A DNA stretch of 30,640 bases. Source: CAZBWP01 sp964630265 (GTDB taxonomy: Bacteria > Pseudomonadota > Alphaproteobacteria > Rhodospirillales > Defluviicoccaceae). The translations under genes were made by a program, and so were the position numbers. Below the pieces are notes generated by a model that saw nothing but the letters and a program-made list of their open reading frames with translations, did no database searches and was not told the origin of the DNA. Position 1 is the stretch's first letter, and each line of letters opens with the position of its first letter. Positions 1 through 7,824 of the stretch are shown here, piece after piece. Location of the stretch: contig CAZVRW010000038.1 of assembly GCA_964630265.1 (NCBI GenBank), positions 1 through 30,640 on the forward strand. Reading direction: 5' to 3'.

Positions 1-289
1 GACGACGCTCCGGCATGATGCCGCTGGCGATGATCCCGGCCTCGTCGGCGGCGACGCGCCACAGCAGAAACCCCGACGGCGCCGCGATCGGCCCGGCGAT
101 CAGCGCCGCCGCTCCGGGCATGGCCAGCAGCGCCGCCATCGCCGTCGCATCCCAGGCCCCACTCGAGCCATCCGTCAAGCCATCCGTCGAGCCATCGGCC
201 CAGCAGGCGGCGTGCAGGCGGGCGAGGCTGTCGGCGTGCGCCGCGCCGGCGTCGATCAGCGGCAGCGGGTCCCCGGCGAACGTTCCCAT
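1..289 (-). CDS. rimI: RimI-type ribosomal-protein alanine N-acetyltransferase, N-terminal part (runs off the left edge)
   Basis: Minus-strand reading from the ATG at 289-287 gives 96 codons before the window edge. The peptide has the GNAT/RimI N-terminal pattern: a small-residue helix containing LHAACW, then AMAALLAMPGAAALIA, a GFLLWRVAADEA strand and IIASGIMPERR, matching the usual EILTLAVLP-RR segment just before the acetyl-CoA loop. That loop lies outside the window. RimI acetylates the N-terminal Ala of ribosomal protein S18, and it commonly follows tsaB, as here. There is no Shine-Dalgarno; the start overlaps the stop of an 11-codon mini-ORF (TGATG), so translation is probably coupled. 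An in-frame 12-bp tandem repeat inserts an acidic/Gly/Ser/Thr stretch between ACWA and the next helix. The product could also be a generic GNAT acetyltransferase, but position favours RimI. Confidence 0.75.
   Translation of the reverse strand, partial: MGTFAGDPLPLIDAGAAHADSLARLHAACWADGSTDGLTDGSSGAWDATAMAALLAMPGAAALIAGPIAAPSGFLLWRVAADEAGIIASGIMPERR
164..199. repeat. Three 12-bp tandem units inside rimI
   Basis: Units CGAGCCATCCGT, CAAGCCATCCGT and CGAGCCATCGGC lie head to tail. On the coding (minus) strand they read as repeats of Asp-Gly-(Ser/Leu)-Thr within rimI, so unit gain or loss keeps the frame. Confidence 0.85.
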
Positions 290-342
290 CAAGGCCGGCG
301 CCGCCCGCCGGCGAACGTTCCCATCACGGCCGGCGCCGCCCG
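273..342. repeat. 35-bp tandem duplication across the tsaB/rimI junction
   Basis: Positions 273-307 and 308-342 are the same 35-bp unit with one difference: A at 292 against C at 327. Each copy contains CCATCA, read as TGATGG on the minus strand. The tsaB stop lies in the right copy and the rimI start in the left copy. Confidence 0.92.
289..324 (-). CDS. 11-codon mini-ORF coupling tsaB to rimI
   Basis: ATG at 324-322 overlaps the tsaB stop (TGA 326-324). It encodes MGTFAGGRRRP and stops at 291-289, where the TGA shares its A with the rimI ATG (289-287). It exists because the junction was duplicated with a 35-bp period. Whether it is translated as a product is unknown; it is listed because its geometry would keep terminating ribosomes moving from tsaB to rimI. 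Confidence 0.4.
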   Translation of the reverse strand: MGTFAGGRRRP

Positions 343-1028
343 CCGGCCAGCGGCCGGGTGACCGCCGGTGGCCGCAGATAGAGCGGATCGGGCGGCCGCC
401 CGGCGTCCTGGCCCGCCGTTCGGCGTGCCGCGGCGATGGCGGCGACGATTCGGGCATCCGGCGCGGCGCCACTCGACGCCACGGCCACGTCGGCAAGCCC
501 GGCGAGCGCCTGGGCAGCGAGCGCACGGGCGACGGGCGACGCGCCATCACCGGCGACGACCACGGGCCCGGCCGGCAGCGTTCCGCCGACATCGGCAGCA
601 GCCATCACCGCCGGCTCCGTCAGGGGCGCGCCGTCAGCAGCGAAGAGCTGCACGAACAGATCGTCCCGCCGGGTCTCCAGCGCCACCACCACGGTCCGCC
701 CGGCCCGTTCGGCCGCCGGCACCGCGGCGGCGACGGCCTCCAGCGTGGTCACGCCGACACAGGGCCGCGCCGCCGCCAGCGCCAGGCCGCGCGCCGCCGC
801 GAGCCCGACCCGAAGCCCGGTGAAGGCGCCCGGCCCCACGGTCACCGCGAACAGCTCCACGTCCCGGGCGCCGATCCCGGCAACGGCGAGCGCGCGCGCC
901 ACCGCCGGCAGCAGCGCTTCGGCATGCCCGCGCGTCATCGCCAGGCTTTCGTGTGCAAGGGTGGCGCCATCGCGCCACACGGCGACCGAGCAGCCGGTGG
1001 TGGCGGTATCGACGGCGAGGACGATCAA
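324..1028 (-). CDS. tsaB: tRNA threonylcarbamoyladenosine biosynthesis protein TsaB
   Basis: A 234-residue product, normal length for TsaB. It begins LIVLAVDTATTGCSVAVW, the ASKHA-fold phosphate-1 strand typical of TsaB (VLAIDTAT), and continues with RGHAEALLPAVARAL and the signature VTVGPGAFTGLRVGLAAARGLA (about residues 60-82). TsaB is the non-catalytic partner of TsaD and TsaE in forming t6A37 in ANN-decoding tRNAs in the cytoplasm. The start is chosen as TTG at 1028-1026, because the ASKHA strand begins immediately after it, there is no ATG or GTG in frame close by, and the upstream gene's stop is 17 bp away. No clear Shine-Dalgarno is visible, suggesting coupling to the upstream reductase gene. 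The C-terminus is Gly/Arg-rich and lies inside the 35-bp duplication. Confidence 0.9.
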   Translation of the reverse strand: MIVLAVDTATTGCSVAVWRDGATLAHESLAMTRGHAEALLPAVARALAVAGIGARDVELFAVTVGPGAFTGLRVGLAAARGLALAAARPCVGVTTLEAVAAAVPAAERAGRTVVVALETRRDDLFVQLFAADGAPLTEPAVMAAADVGGTLPAGPVVVAGDGASPVARALAAQALAGLADVAVASSGAAPDARIVAAIAAARRTAGQDAGRPPDPLYLRPPAVTRPLAGGRRRP

Positions 1029-1045
1029 CGGCGCGGCACGCCGCG

Positions 1046-1636
1046 TCAGACGATGCGGGAGGCGTCCTCGAAGCTCAGACGTTTGTTGCGCGGGTGCAGG
1101 TGCGCCGGATCGCCGTAGCCGAGGTTGCAGAGGAAATTGGAGCGGACCGTGGTGCCGGCAAAGAATGCTTCGTCGACCTTGGCATTGTCGAAGCCCGACA
1201 TCGGGCCGCAGTCGAGTCCCGCCGCCCGCGCCGCCAGCATGAAATAGGCCCCCTGGAGGGTGCCGTTGCGAAAGGCCGTCGACTCGATCATCGCCGGCTT
1301 GCCGACGAACCAGGAGCGGGCGTCGGTGTGCGGAAACAGCTCCGGCAGGCGCTCGTAGAATTCCATGTCGTGGCCGATGATCGCCGTCGCCGGCGCCGCC
1401 ATGGTCTTGGCGACGTTGCCCTCCATCAGGCAGGGTTTCAGCTTTTCCTTGGCCGCCGGGGAGACGACGAAGGCGATGCGCGCCGGGCTGCAGTTGGCGC
1501 TGGTCGGCCCCCACTTGGCGATGTCCCAGATCTCGCGCAGCAGCGCCTCATCGACCGGCCGATCCTGCCAGCCGTTGTGGGTGCGCGCTTCGAAGAACAA
1601 TGTGTTCAGCGCGTTGTCGGCGACCCGCTTGCCCAT
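1046..1636 (-). CDS. RutE-type NAD(P)H nitroreductase / malonic semialdehyde reductase family
   Basis: A 196-residue flavin reductase of the nitroreductase superfamily, RutE/HadB branch. Diagnostic stretches are LFFEARTHNGW near residue 13, IAKWGPTSANCSPARI (about 40-55), EFYERLPELFPHTDARSWF (about 92-110), TAFRNGTLQGAYFMLA, GLDCGPMSGFDNAKVDEAFF and a final LGYGDP. These resemble E. coli RutE throughout. RutE reduces malonic semialdehyde to 3-hydroxypropionate in the Rut pyrimidine pathway. No other rut genes are present, so the substrate here is uncertain. The enzyme is expected to be a cytoplasmic FMN homodimer. The start has a strong Shine-Dalgarno (GGGAGG) on the minus strand. It ends 17 bp before tsaB and is probably co-transcribed with it. 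Confidence 0.85.
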   Translation of the reverse strand: MGKRVADNALNTLFFEARTHNGWQDRPVDEALLREIWDIAKWGPTSANCSPARIAFVVSPAAKEKLKPCLMEGNVAKTMAAPATAIIGHDMEFYERLPELFPHTDARSWFVGKPAMIESTAFRNGTLQGAYFMLAARAAGLDCGPMSGFDNAKVDEAFFAGTTVRSNFLCNLGYGDPAHLHPRNKRLSFEDASRIV

Positions 1637-1676
1637 GGCTTTCCCTCCCCTTCGCCGTGTCGGCGGCGGTCCCCCG

Positions 1677-2225
1677 TCAGACGGGCCGCACCTCCTGCAC
1701 TTCCGGCACGTAGTACCGCAGCATGTTCTCGATGCCGTGCTTCAGCGTCGCCGTCGAACTCGGACAGCCCGAGCAGGCACCCTGCATGTGCAAAAAAACG
1801 ATGCCGTCCTCGTAGCCGCGGAAGATGATATCGCCGCCGTCCTGGGCGACGGCCGGCCGCACGCGGGTCTCCAACAGCTCCTTGATCTGCGCCACCACCT
1901 CGGTATCGGCGCCGCCCGCCTCAGCGGTCTCCTCGGCGCCCGCCTCGATCGGGGCGTCGCCGGAGGTGAAGTGATCCATGATCGCCGCCAGGATGTGCGG
2001 CTTGAGCGTGTCCCATTCCTGCCCGCCGGAGCGGGTGACGGAGATGAAATCCTGGCCGAGGAAGACGCCGGCGACACCGTCGACGCCGAACAGGCGCTTC
2101 GCCAGCGGCGAACGATCGGCCGCCTCCGGGCTGGAAAAATCCGCGGTGCCGCGCGCCATCACGTCGCGGCCCGGCAGGAACTTGAGGGTCGAAGGGTTGG
2201 GAGTCGATTCGGTTTGAATGAACAT
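1677..2225 (-). CDS. nfu: NifU/Nfu-family iron-sulfur carrier protein
   Basis: A 182-residue two-domain protein. Residues 1-88 form an Nfu_N domain (MFIQTESTPNPSTLKFLPG at the start, then SPLAKRLFGVDGVAGVFLGQDFISVTR). An acidic Ala/Glu-rich linker of about 20 residues follows, and the C-terminal NifU domain holds the cluster-binding C151-x2-C154 (GACSGCPSS). Nfu proteins accept a [4Fe-4S] cluster on this CxxC at the dimer interface and hand it to apo-enzymes. The length and layout match alphaproteobacterial and mitochondrial Nfu1 homologues. The start follows GGCGAGG at a suitable distance. It lies 86 bp downstream of trpS and 40 bp upstream of the reductase gene in the same direction. Confidence 0.92.
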   Translation of the reverse strand: MFIQTESTPNPSTLKFLPGRDVMARGTADFSSPEAADRSPLAKRLFGVDGVAGVFLGQDFISVTRSGGQEWDTLKPHILAAIMDHFTSGDAPIEAGAEETAEAGGADTEVVAQIKELLETRVRPAVAQDGGDIIFRGYEDGIVFLHMQGACSGCPSSTATLKHGIENMLRYYVPEVQEVRPV

Positions 2226-2311
2226 GCGAGCCTCGCCACGTGTCTGAGCCAGAATGCCCTACGCTAACGCTGAAATGGGCGACGCACCCCCCTGGATCAA
2301 GCCGGGCGAAA

Positions 2312-3310
2312 TCACGCGCCGAGAAAGCCGACGGTGCGATAGACCTCGCGCAGCACCGGCTCGGCCAGGGCCCGCGCCCGCTCTGCGCCGGCGGCGAGGA
2401 TGCCGTCCACGTGGCCCGGATCGTCGCGCAGGCGCTTCACCTCATCGAAGATCGGCGCCAGCTTGTCGACGGCCACATCGCCCAGGTCGGCCTTGAAGTC
2501 CGAGAACGGCCGGCCGGCGTAGGCGGCGCAGACGGCGGCGAGATCCTGGTCGGTCAGCGCCGCGAACATGTTCAGCAGGTTCGCCGCCTCCGGCCGGCCG
2601 GCGAGTCCGTCGATGCCCTCCGGCAGCGGTTCGGGGTCGGTCTTTGCCTTGCGGATCTTCTGGCGGATGGTGTCGGCATCGTCCACCAGGTTGAGCCGCG
2701 AGTAATCCGAGGGATCGGACTTGCTCATCTTCTTGGTGCCGTCGCGCAACGACATCACCCGCGTCGCCGGTCCCAGGATCAGCGGCTCGACGACGGGAAA
2801 CACCGCGGCACCGAAGTCGTTGTTGAACTTCTGCGCGATGTCGCGGGTCAGCTCCAGGTGCTGCTTCTGGTCCTCGCCCACCGGCACGTGCGTCGCCTTG
2901 TAGAGCAGGATGTCGGCGGCCATCAGGTCCGGATAGGCGAACAGGCCGACGGAGGCGTTCTCCTTGTGCTTGCCGGCCTTCTCCTTGAACTGGGTCATCC
3001 GGTTGAGCCAGCCCATGCGGGCGACGCAATTGAAGATCCAGGCGAGCTGGGCATGCCCCGGCACGGCGCTCTGCACGAACAGGATGTGGCGCTCCGGATC
3101 GATGCCGGCGGCGAGCACCGCCGCCGCCGTCTCGCGGGTGCTGGCGGCGAGCTCGCGCGGATCCTGCCAGACGGTGATGGCGTGCAGGTCGACGACGCAG
3201 AACAGGCACTCGAAGTCCACCTGCAGGCGCACCCAGTTGCGGATGGCGCCGAGGTAGTTGCCGAGGTGCAGGTTTCCGGTCGGCTGGATGCCGGAGAAGA
3301 TGCGGTGCAT
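2312..3310 (-). CDS. trpS: Tryptophanyl-tRNA synthetase
   Basis: A 332-residue class I aminoacyl-tRNA synthetase that attaches Trp to tRNA-Trp using ATP. It begins MHRIFSGIQPTGNLHLGNYLGAI, where TGNLHLGN (residues 11-18) is the HIGH-type ATP motif. The second signature is K194-M-S-K-S198 in TKKMSKSDPSD. Length is that of bacterial TrpS (about 330-340). An open frame extends 26 codons further upstream, but the conserved N-terminus starts at M3310, so that start is chosen. It lies 84 bp after murJ in the same direction. Confidence 0.97.
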   Translation of the reverse strand: MHRIFSGIQPTGNLHLGNYLGAIRNWVRLQVDFECLFCVVDLHAITVWQDPRELAASTRETAAAVLAAGIDPERHILFVQSAVPGHAQLAWIFNCVARMGWLNRMTQFKEKAGKHKENASVGLFAYPDLMAADILLYKATHVPVGEDQKQHLELTRDIAQKFNNDFGAAVFPVVEPLILGPATRVMSLRDGTKKMSKSDPSDYSRLNLVDDADTIRQKIRKAKTDPEPLPEGIDGLAGRPEAANLLNMFAALTDQDLAAVCAAYAGRPFSDFKADLGDVAVDKLAPIFDEVKRLRDDPGHVDGILAAGAERARALAEPVLREVYRTVGFLGA

Positions 3311-3394
3311 GGCCGTTGAGTCGAGAGGCGTGGCGGGGAATGGCGGGCAATCGTTTCGCCTTATCGCCGACCCCCCGCGCCCGGTCAAGCCGCC

Positions 3395-4936
3395 TCAGCC
3401 GCGGCGCAACAGGCCGAGATCGCGGAGCGCGGCGGCACCGCTTGCCAGCGCCACCGCCACGAACACCGCGAGGCCGCCGGCCACCAGGACGCCGAGTGCG
3501 GCGGCGCGCTCGATCAGCGGCCCGGCGAACCAGTCCGCCAGCAGCGGCTCGCCGACGATCAGCCAGCCAACCATCACGGCGGTCGCCAGCAGCATCCGCG
3601 GCAAACGCCGCTTCAGTCGGGCGTCGATCATGAGCTGGCCGCGCCGGTGCAGCACGAAGGCCAGCAGCGTGCAATTGATCCAGGCGGAGATCGCCATCGA
3701 CATGGCGAGGCCGACGTGCAGGAACGGCCCCATCAGCAGCAGGCTGCAGACGACGTTGGCGACCGCGGCGACGGCGGCGATCTTCACCGGCGTCTTCGTA
3801 TCCTCGCGCGCGAAGAAGCCGGGCGTCAGGGCCTTGACCAGCATGAAGGCCGGCAGGCCCACGGACATGGCGGAAAGCGCCGCCGCCGTCGCTACCACCT
3901 CATGCGCCTGGAAGGCGCCGCGTTGGAACAGCACGCTGACGATCGGCGCGGCGATCACCAGCAGCGCCGCCGCCGCCGGCAGGGTGAGGAACAGGGCGAA
4001 CTCCAGCGCCCGGTTCTGGCTCGCCAGCGCCGCCTCGGCCTCGCCGGCGCGCACCTGCCGCGACAACAGCGGCAGCAGCGCCGTGCCGACGGCGACGCCG
4101 ATGACACCGAGGGGCAGCTGGTTCACGCGGTCGGCATAGAACAGGTAGGAGACCGAGCCCGAGGGCAGTAGCGAGGCCAGCACGGTGTCGACCAGCAAAT
4201 TGATCTGGTAGATCCCGGCGCCGATGGCGACCGGCAGGGCGCGGCGGCCGAGGACGCGGACGCGCTCGGTCAGGCGGAAGCGCGGCGGCTCCAGGCTGAG
4301 GCCGACGCGGCGGGCGTGCAGCGCCAGCCAGGCCAGTTGCACGATGCCGGCGGTGAACGCCCCCCAGGACAGCGCGTGGCCGGCGGTGGGCAAGATCGGC
4401 GTGAGCACCAGGAGCGCCACGATCAGCGACATGTTGAGCAGGATCGGCGTCGCCGCGGCGGCGGCGAAGCGATCGAACGAGTTGAGCACGCCGGCGAGCA
4501 GCGAGACCAGCGAGACGAAGAACAGGTAGGGAAAGACGATGCGCGAGAACGTCACCGTCATCGCGAACTTTTCGGGATCGTCGACGAAGCCCGGCGCGAA
4601 GGCGCGCATCGCCCACGGCATCAGGACCTCGAAGACGGCAACGAGGACCAGCAGCACCCAGAACAGCACGCCGAACGCCTCGTTGGCGAAGCGCCACGCG
4701 CGCTCCCGCCCCTCCGTCGCCAGCAGTCCGGCGAAGATCGGCACGAATGCCGCGGTGAAGGCGCCTTCGGCGAACAACCGGCGGAACAGGTTGGGGAACT
4801 TGAAGGCGACGAAGAACGCGTCGGCCACCGGCCCCGCGCCCAGCGCGTTGGCGATCAGGATGTCGCGGGCGAAGCCGAAAATTCGGCTCAGCAGCGTGAA
4901 GCCGCCGACGGTGGCGATCGACCGCAAGAGGGGCAT
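3395..4936 (-). CDS. murJ: Lipid II flippase MurJ (MviN)
   Basis: A 513-residue polytopic inner-membrane protein of the MOP superfamily, expected to have 14 transmembrane helices. It moves lipid II across the inner membrane for peptidoglycan synthesis. The N-terminus has the family signature: R18, R24 and D25 in SRIFGFARDILIANALG, D39 in VADAFF, and R52-R53 in FPNLFRRLFAEGAF. These are charged positions known to matter in MurJ. Long hydrophobic segments recur to the C-terminus, which ends in a short basic tail (LLRRG). It starts about 40 bp after the glnD stop; the order glnD-murJ-trpS is a usual one in this group. Confidence 0.96.
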   Translation of the reverse strand: MPLLRSIATVGGFTLLSRIFGFARDILIANALGAGPVADAFFVAFKFPNLFRRLFAEGAFTAAFVPIFAGLLATEGRERAWRFANEAFGVLFWVLLVLVAVFEVLMPWAMRAFAPGFVDDPEKFAMTVTFSRIVFPYLFFVSLVSLLAGVLNSFDRFAAAAATPILLNMSLIVALLVLTPILPTAGHALSWGAFTAGIVQLAWLALHARRVGLSLEPPRFRLTERVRVLGRRALPVAIGAGIYQINLLVDTVLASLLPSGSVSYLFYADRVNQLPLGVIGVAVGTALLPLLSRQVRAGEAEAALASQNRALEFALFLTLPAAAALLVIAAPIVSVLFQRGAFQAHEVVATAAALSAMSVGLPAFMLVKALTPGFFAREDTKTPVKIAAVAAVANVVCSLLLMGPFLHVGLAMSMAISAWINCTLLAFVLHRRGQLMIDARLKRRLPRMLLATAVMVGWLIVGEPLLADWFAGPLIERAAALGVLVAGGLAVFVAVALASGAAALRDLGLLRRG

Positions 4937-4975
4937 GCTCGGAATCCGCTGCGGTGGTGAGGGCCGGTGCTGCCC

Positions 4976-7759
4976 CTATTCCGCCGCGCTCGAGGCCGGT
5001 GTCGCCGGCCGTTCCGGATCCTCGAGCGCCTGGCGCAGCTTCCACTGGATTCGCCGCAGCTTTGCCGCATCGTCGATCTTCAGGCCGAACACGTCCTTCA
5101 CGTAGAACACGTCGACGGCGCGCTCGCCGAACGTCGAGACGTGCGCGCTGGCAATCTGCAGACCGAGTTCCGTCAGCGTCGAGGTGACATCGTAGAGAAA
5201 GCCGACGCGGTCGCGGCCGTTGACTTCCAGCACCGTATGCGTGCGGCTCGCGTCGTTGTCGACGATCACCTTCGGCTGCACCTTGAACACGCCGGTTCGG
5301 CTGGGCAGCGCGCTGCGTCGCTTCCGCTCGAACTCGCGCGCCGGATAGATCTGGCCGGACAACGCGGCGACGACGCGCTGACGCAATCGCTCCAACCGAT
5401 CCGGCTCATCGAACGCCTGGCCGTTGTCGGCCTGCAGGAAGAAGGTGTCGAGGGCCATGCTGTTGGCCAGGGTCACCGCCTTGGCGTCGACGATCGAGGC
5501 GCCGGCGATGGCGATGGCGCCGGCGATGCGGGCGAAGAGCCCGGCATGGTCGGGGGCGTAGACCAAAAGTTCGGTGGCGCCGCGCGCCGCGACTGGGGTG
5601 GTTTCCACGTGCAGTCGCTGGCCCTCGGCGTCGGCGGCGCGCATCAGCGTGAAATGGCGCACCTGCGTCGCCGTGTCGAAGGCCACCCAGTAGTCCGGAT
5701 AGCCGCGCGCCACGTAGGCGTCGAGCACCTCGGGATCCCATTCGGCAAGCGCCTCGCGCAGCCGCTCCTTGGCGCGTTTCACCCGGGCGGTGCGCCGTTC
5801 CAGCGGCTGACCGCCGGTCATTTCCATCCGCTCCAGCGCCCGATAATACAGCTCGCTCAGCAGCGTTTCCTTCCAGGCATTCCAGATTCTGGGGCCGACC
5901 GCGTCGATGTCCGCGCCGGTCAGCACCAGCAGCATGCGCAGCCGCTCGGGGGATTGGACGACGGCGACGAAGTCAGCCACCGTCTTGGGGTTTTCGATGT
6001 CGCGCTTGAACGCCGTCCGGCTCATCAGCAGATGGTGCAGGACCAGCCAGGAGACCGTTTCGGTTTCCCACTCGTCGAGACCGAGCCGCGGCGCCAACTG
6101 CTGCGCGATCTCGGCGCCGATCTCCGAATGGTCACCGCCGCGTCCCTTGCCGATGTCGTGCAGCAGCATCGCCACATAAAGGGCGCGCCGCGAACGGATC
6201 TCGCGCACCACCATCGTCGCCGTCGGGTGGACCTCGGCCAGCTGTTTCTGCTCGATGCGGTGCAGGATGCCGATGGCGTGGATGGTGTGCTCGTCGACGG
6301 TGTGGATGTGATACATGTCGTACTGCATCTGCGCGACGACCCGGCCGAAGTCGGAGATGAAGCGGCCGAGAATGCCGGCCTCATTGAGGCGGCGCAGCGT
6401 GATGTCCGGCTCGAACTCGGACGTCAACATCTCCAGGAACAGGCGATTGGCTTCGGGATTCTCCCGCAGCGCCTGATCGACCAGCCGCTGGTTTTGACCG
6501 ACCAGACGCAGCGCATGCGGATGGATGTCGCGGCCGAGACGCTGCGCCTCGGCGAACAGTTTCAGCAGCTTGACGGGGTTCTTGCGGAACGCATCGTCCG
6601 CATCGACGGAGATCCGGTCGCCGTCGAGGATGAAGCCGTCGGGTCGGCGCTTCAGCACCGGAATCCACGGCATGAAGAACAGCCGCCGCTTTTTCTTCTG
6701 GTTTTCCTCGAGGACGGCGCAGAGCACCCGGGTCAGGTCGCCGACCGCCTTGGTGATCAGGAAATAGTGGCGCATGAAGCGCTCGACGCCGCGCTGGCCG
6801 TTGCTGTCGCGATAGCCGAGCCGCCGGCTGATCACCTCCTGCACGTCGAAGGTGAGGCGCTCCTCCGGCCGGCCGGTGACGTAGTGCAGATGACAGCGCA
6901 CCGTCCACAGGAAGTTCTGCGTCTGATGGAAGTGGCGCGCGTCGGCGTCGGTGAAGACGCCACGCTGCACCAATTCGGACATATCGCGCACCTTGTAGAT
7001 GTACTTGGCCAGCCAGAACAATGTCTGCAGGTCGCGCAGCCCCCCCTTGCCCTCCTTGATGTGCGGCTCCAGCACGTAGCGGGAATCGCCCATGCGATCG
7101 TGGCGGGCATCGCGGTCGGCGAGCTTGGCCTCGACGAAGGCGACCTCCGAGCCGGCAACGACCTCCTTGAAAAATCGCGCATTGAAGCGGCGGTGCAGGT
7201 CGCGGTTGCCCCACAGCCAGCGCGACTCGATCAGGCTGGTGCGGATCGTCAGGTCGCCCCGCGACCGGGCCAGGCAGTCGTCGACGGTGCGCGTCGCGTG
7301 GCCAACCTTCAGGCCCATGTCCCATAGATAATAGAGCATGAATTCGACGACCGGCTCATAGAGCGACGCATCGCCATCGGGCAGCAGGAACATCAGGTCG
7401 ATGTCGGAGAACGGCGACAGCTCCGCCCGGCCATAACCGCCGGTCGCAACCATGGACAGGCCCTGCCCCCGGGGCGCCCTGGCGCTGGGGTAGACATGGT
7501 CCAACGCGAAGTCGAACAAGCTGCGCATCAGCTGGTCGACCAGGAAGGCATTGGCATGGACGACCTCGCCGCCGTCGATCCCCTCGTCCTCGAAGCGCCG
7601 GCGGATTTCGGCCACCCCGCCATACAGGGCGGCCTTGAACACCTGCAGGAAGTTGCCGCGCGTCTCGGCGCAATACGGCGTCACCGCGAGCTGTTCCTCC
7701 AGCTCGCGGACCAGGGCCTTACGGTCGATGATGGCGCGCCGCCGCGCTACTCGGTACAT
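4976..7759 (-). CDS. glnD: [Protein-PII] uridylyltransferase / uridylyl-removing enzyme
   Basis: A 927-residue bifunctional nitrogen sensor that uridylylates PII proteins (GlnB/GlnK) when glutamine is low and removes UMP when glutamine is high. Domains in order: a nucleotidyltransferase domain with the G107-G-Y-G-R-A-E-L-S-P-F-S-D-I-D121 signature; a PII-uridylyltransferase helical region; an HD domain with LHDIGKG (H534-D535) and a nearby GGDHSEIGA; and two C-terminal ACT domains (ELLVYAPDHAGLFARIAGAI and VLEVNGRDRVGFLYDVTSTL), which bind glutamine. All expected catalytic motifs are present and the length is usual for Alphaproteobacteria. A GGAG lies seven bases before the ATG. It is 65 bp downstream of mutS. 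NAD-glutamate dehydrogenase further right is also part of nitrogen metabolism but is in a separate unit. Confidence 0.97.
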   Translation of the reverse strand: MYRVARRRAIIDRKALVRELEEQLAVTPYCAETRGNFLQVFKAALYGGVAEIRRRFEDEGIDGGEVVHANAFLVDQLMRSLFDFALDHVYPSARAPRGQGLSMVATGGYGRAELSPFSDIDLMFLLPDGDASLYEPVVEFMLYYLWDMGLKVGHATRTVDDCLARSRGDLTIRTSLIESRWLWGNRDLHRRFNARFFKEVVAGSEVAFVEAKLADRDARHDRMGDSRYVLEPHIKEGKGGLRDLQTLFWLAKYIYKVRDMSELVQRGVFTDADARHFHQTQNFLWTVRCHLHYVTGRPEERLTFDVQEVISRRLGYRDSNGQRGVERFMRHYFLITKAVGDLTRVLCAVLEENQKKKRRLFFMPWIPVLKRRPDGFILDGDRISVDADDAFRKNPVKLLKLFAEAQRLGRDIHPHALRLVGQNQRLVDQALRENPEANRLFLEMLTSEFEPDITLRRLNEAGILGRFISDFGRVVAQMQYDMYHIHTVDEHTIHAIGILHRIEQKQLAEVHPTATMVVREIRSRRALYVAMLLHDIGKGRGGDHSEIGAEIAQQLAPRLGLDEWETETVSWLVLHHLLMSRTAFKRDIENPKTVADFVAVVQSPERLRMLLVLTGADIDAVGPRIWNAWKETLLSELYYRALERMEMTGGQPLERRTARVKRAKERLREALAEWDPEVLDAYVARGYPDYWVAFDTATQVRHFTLMRAADAEGQRLHVETTPVAARGATELLVYAPDHAGLFARIAGAIAIAGASIVDAKAVTLANSMALDTFFLQADNGQAFDEPDRLERLRQRVVAALSGQIYPAREFERKRRSALPSRTGVFKVQPKVIVDNDASRTHTVLEVNGRDRVGFLYDVTSTLTELGLQIASAHVSTFGERAVDVFYVKDVFGLKIDDAAKLRRIQWKLRQALEDPERPATPASSAAE

Positions 7760-7824
7760 CGCGTCGCTCCGGGATGCCGCTTCAGGTGGATTGATATCGT
7801 CGTCGCTAGACGGTGAAATAGCGT

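Noticed and set aside
324..1514. A 396-codon minus-strand frame fusing antisense nitroreductase sequence to TsaB
   Set aside because: The first half is the nitroreductase gene read in a wrong frame. TsaB homology begins only at the TTG at 1028.
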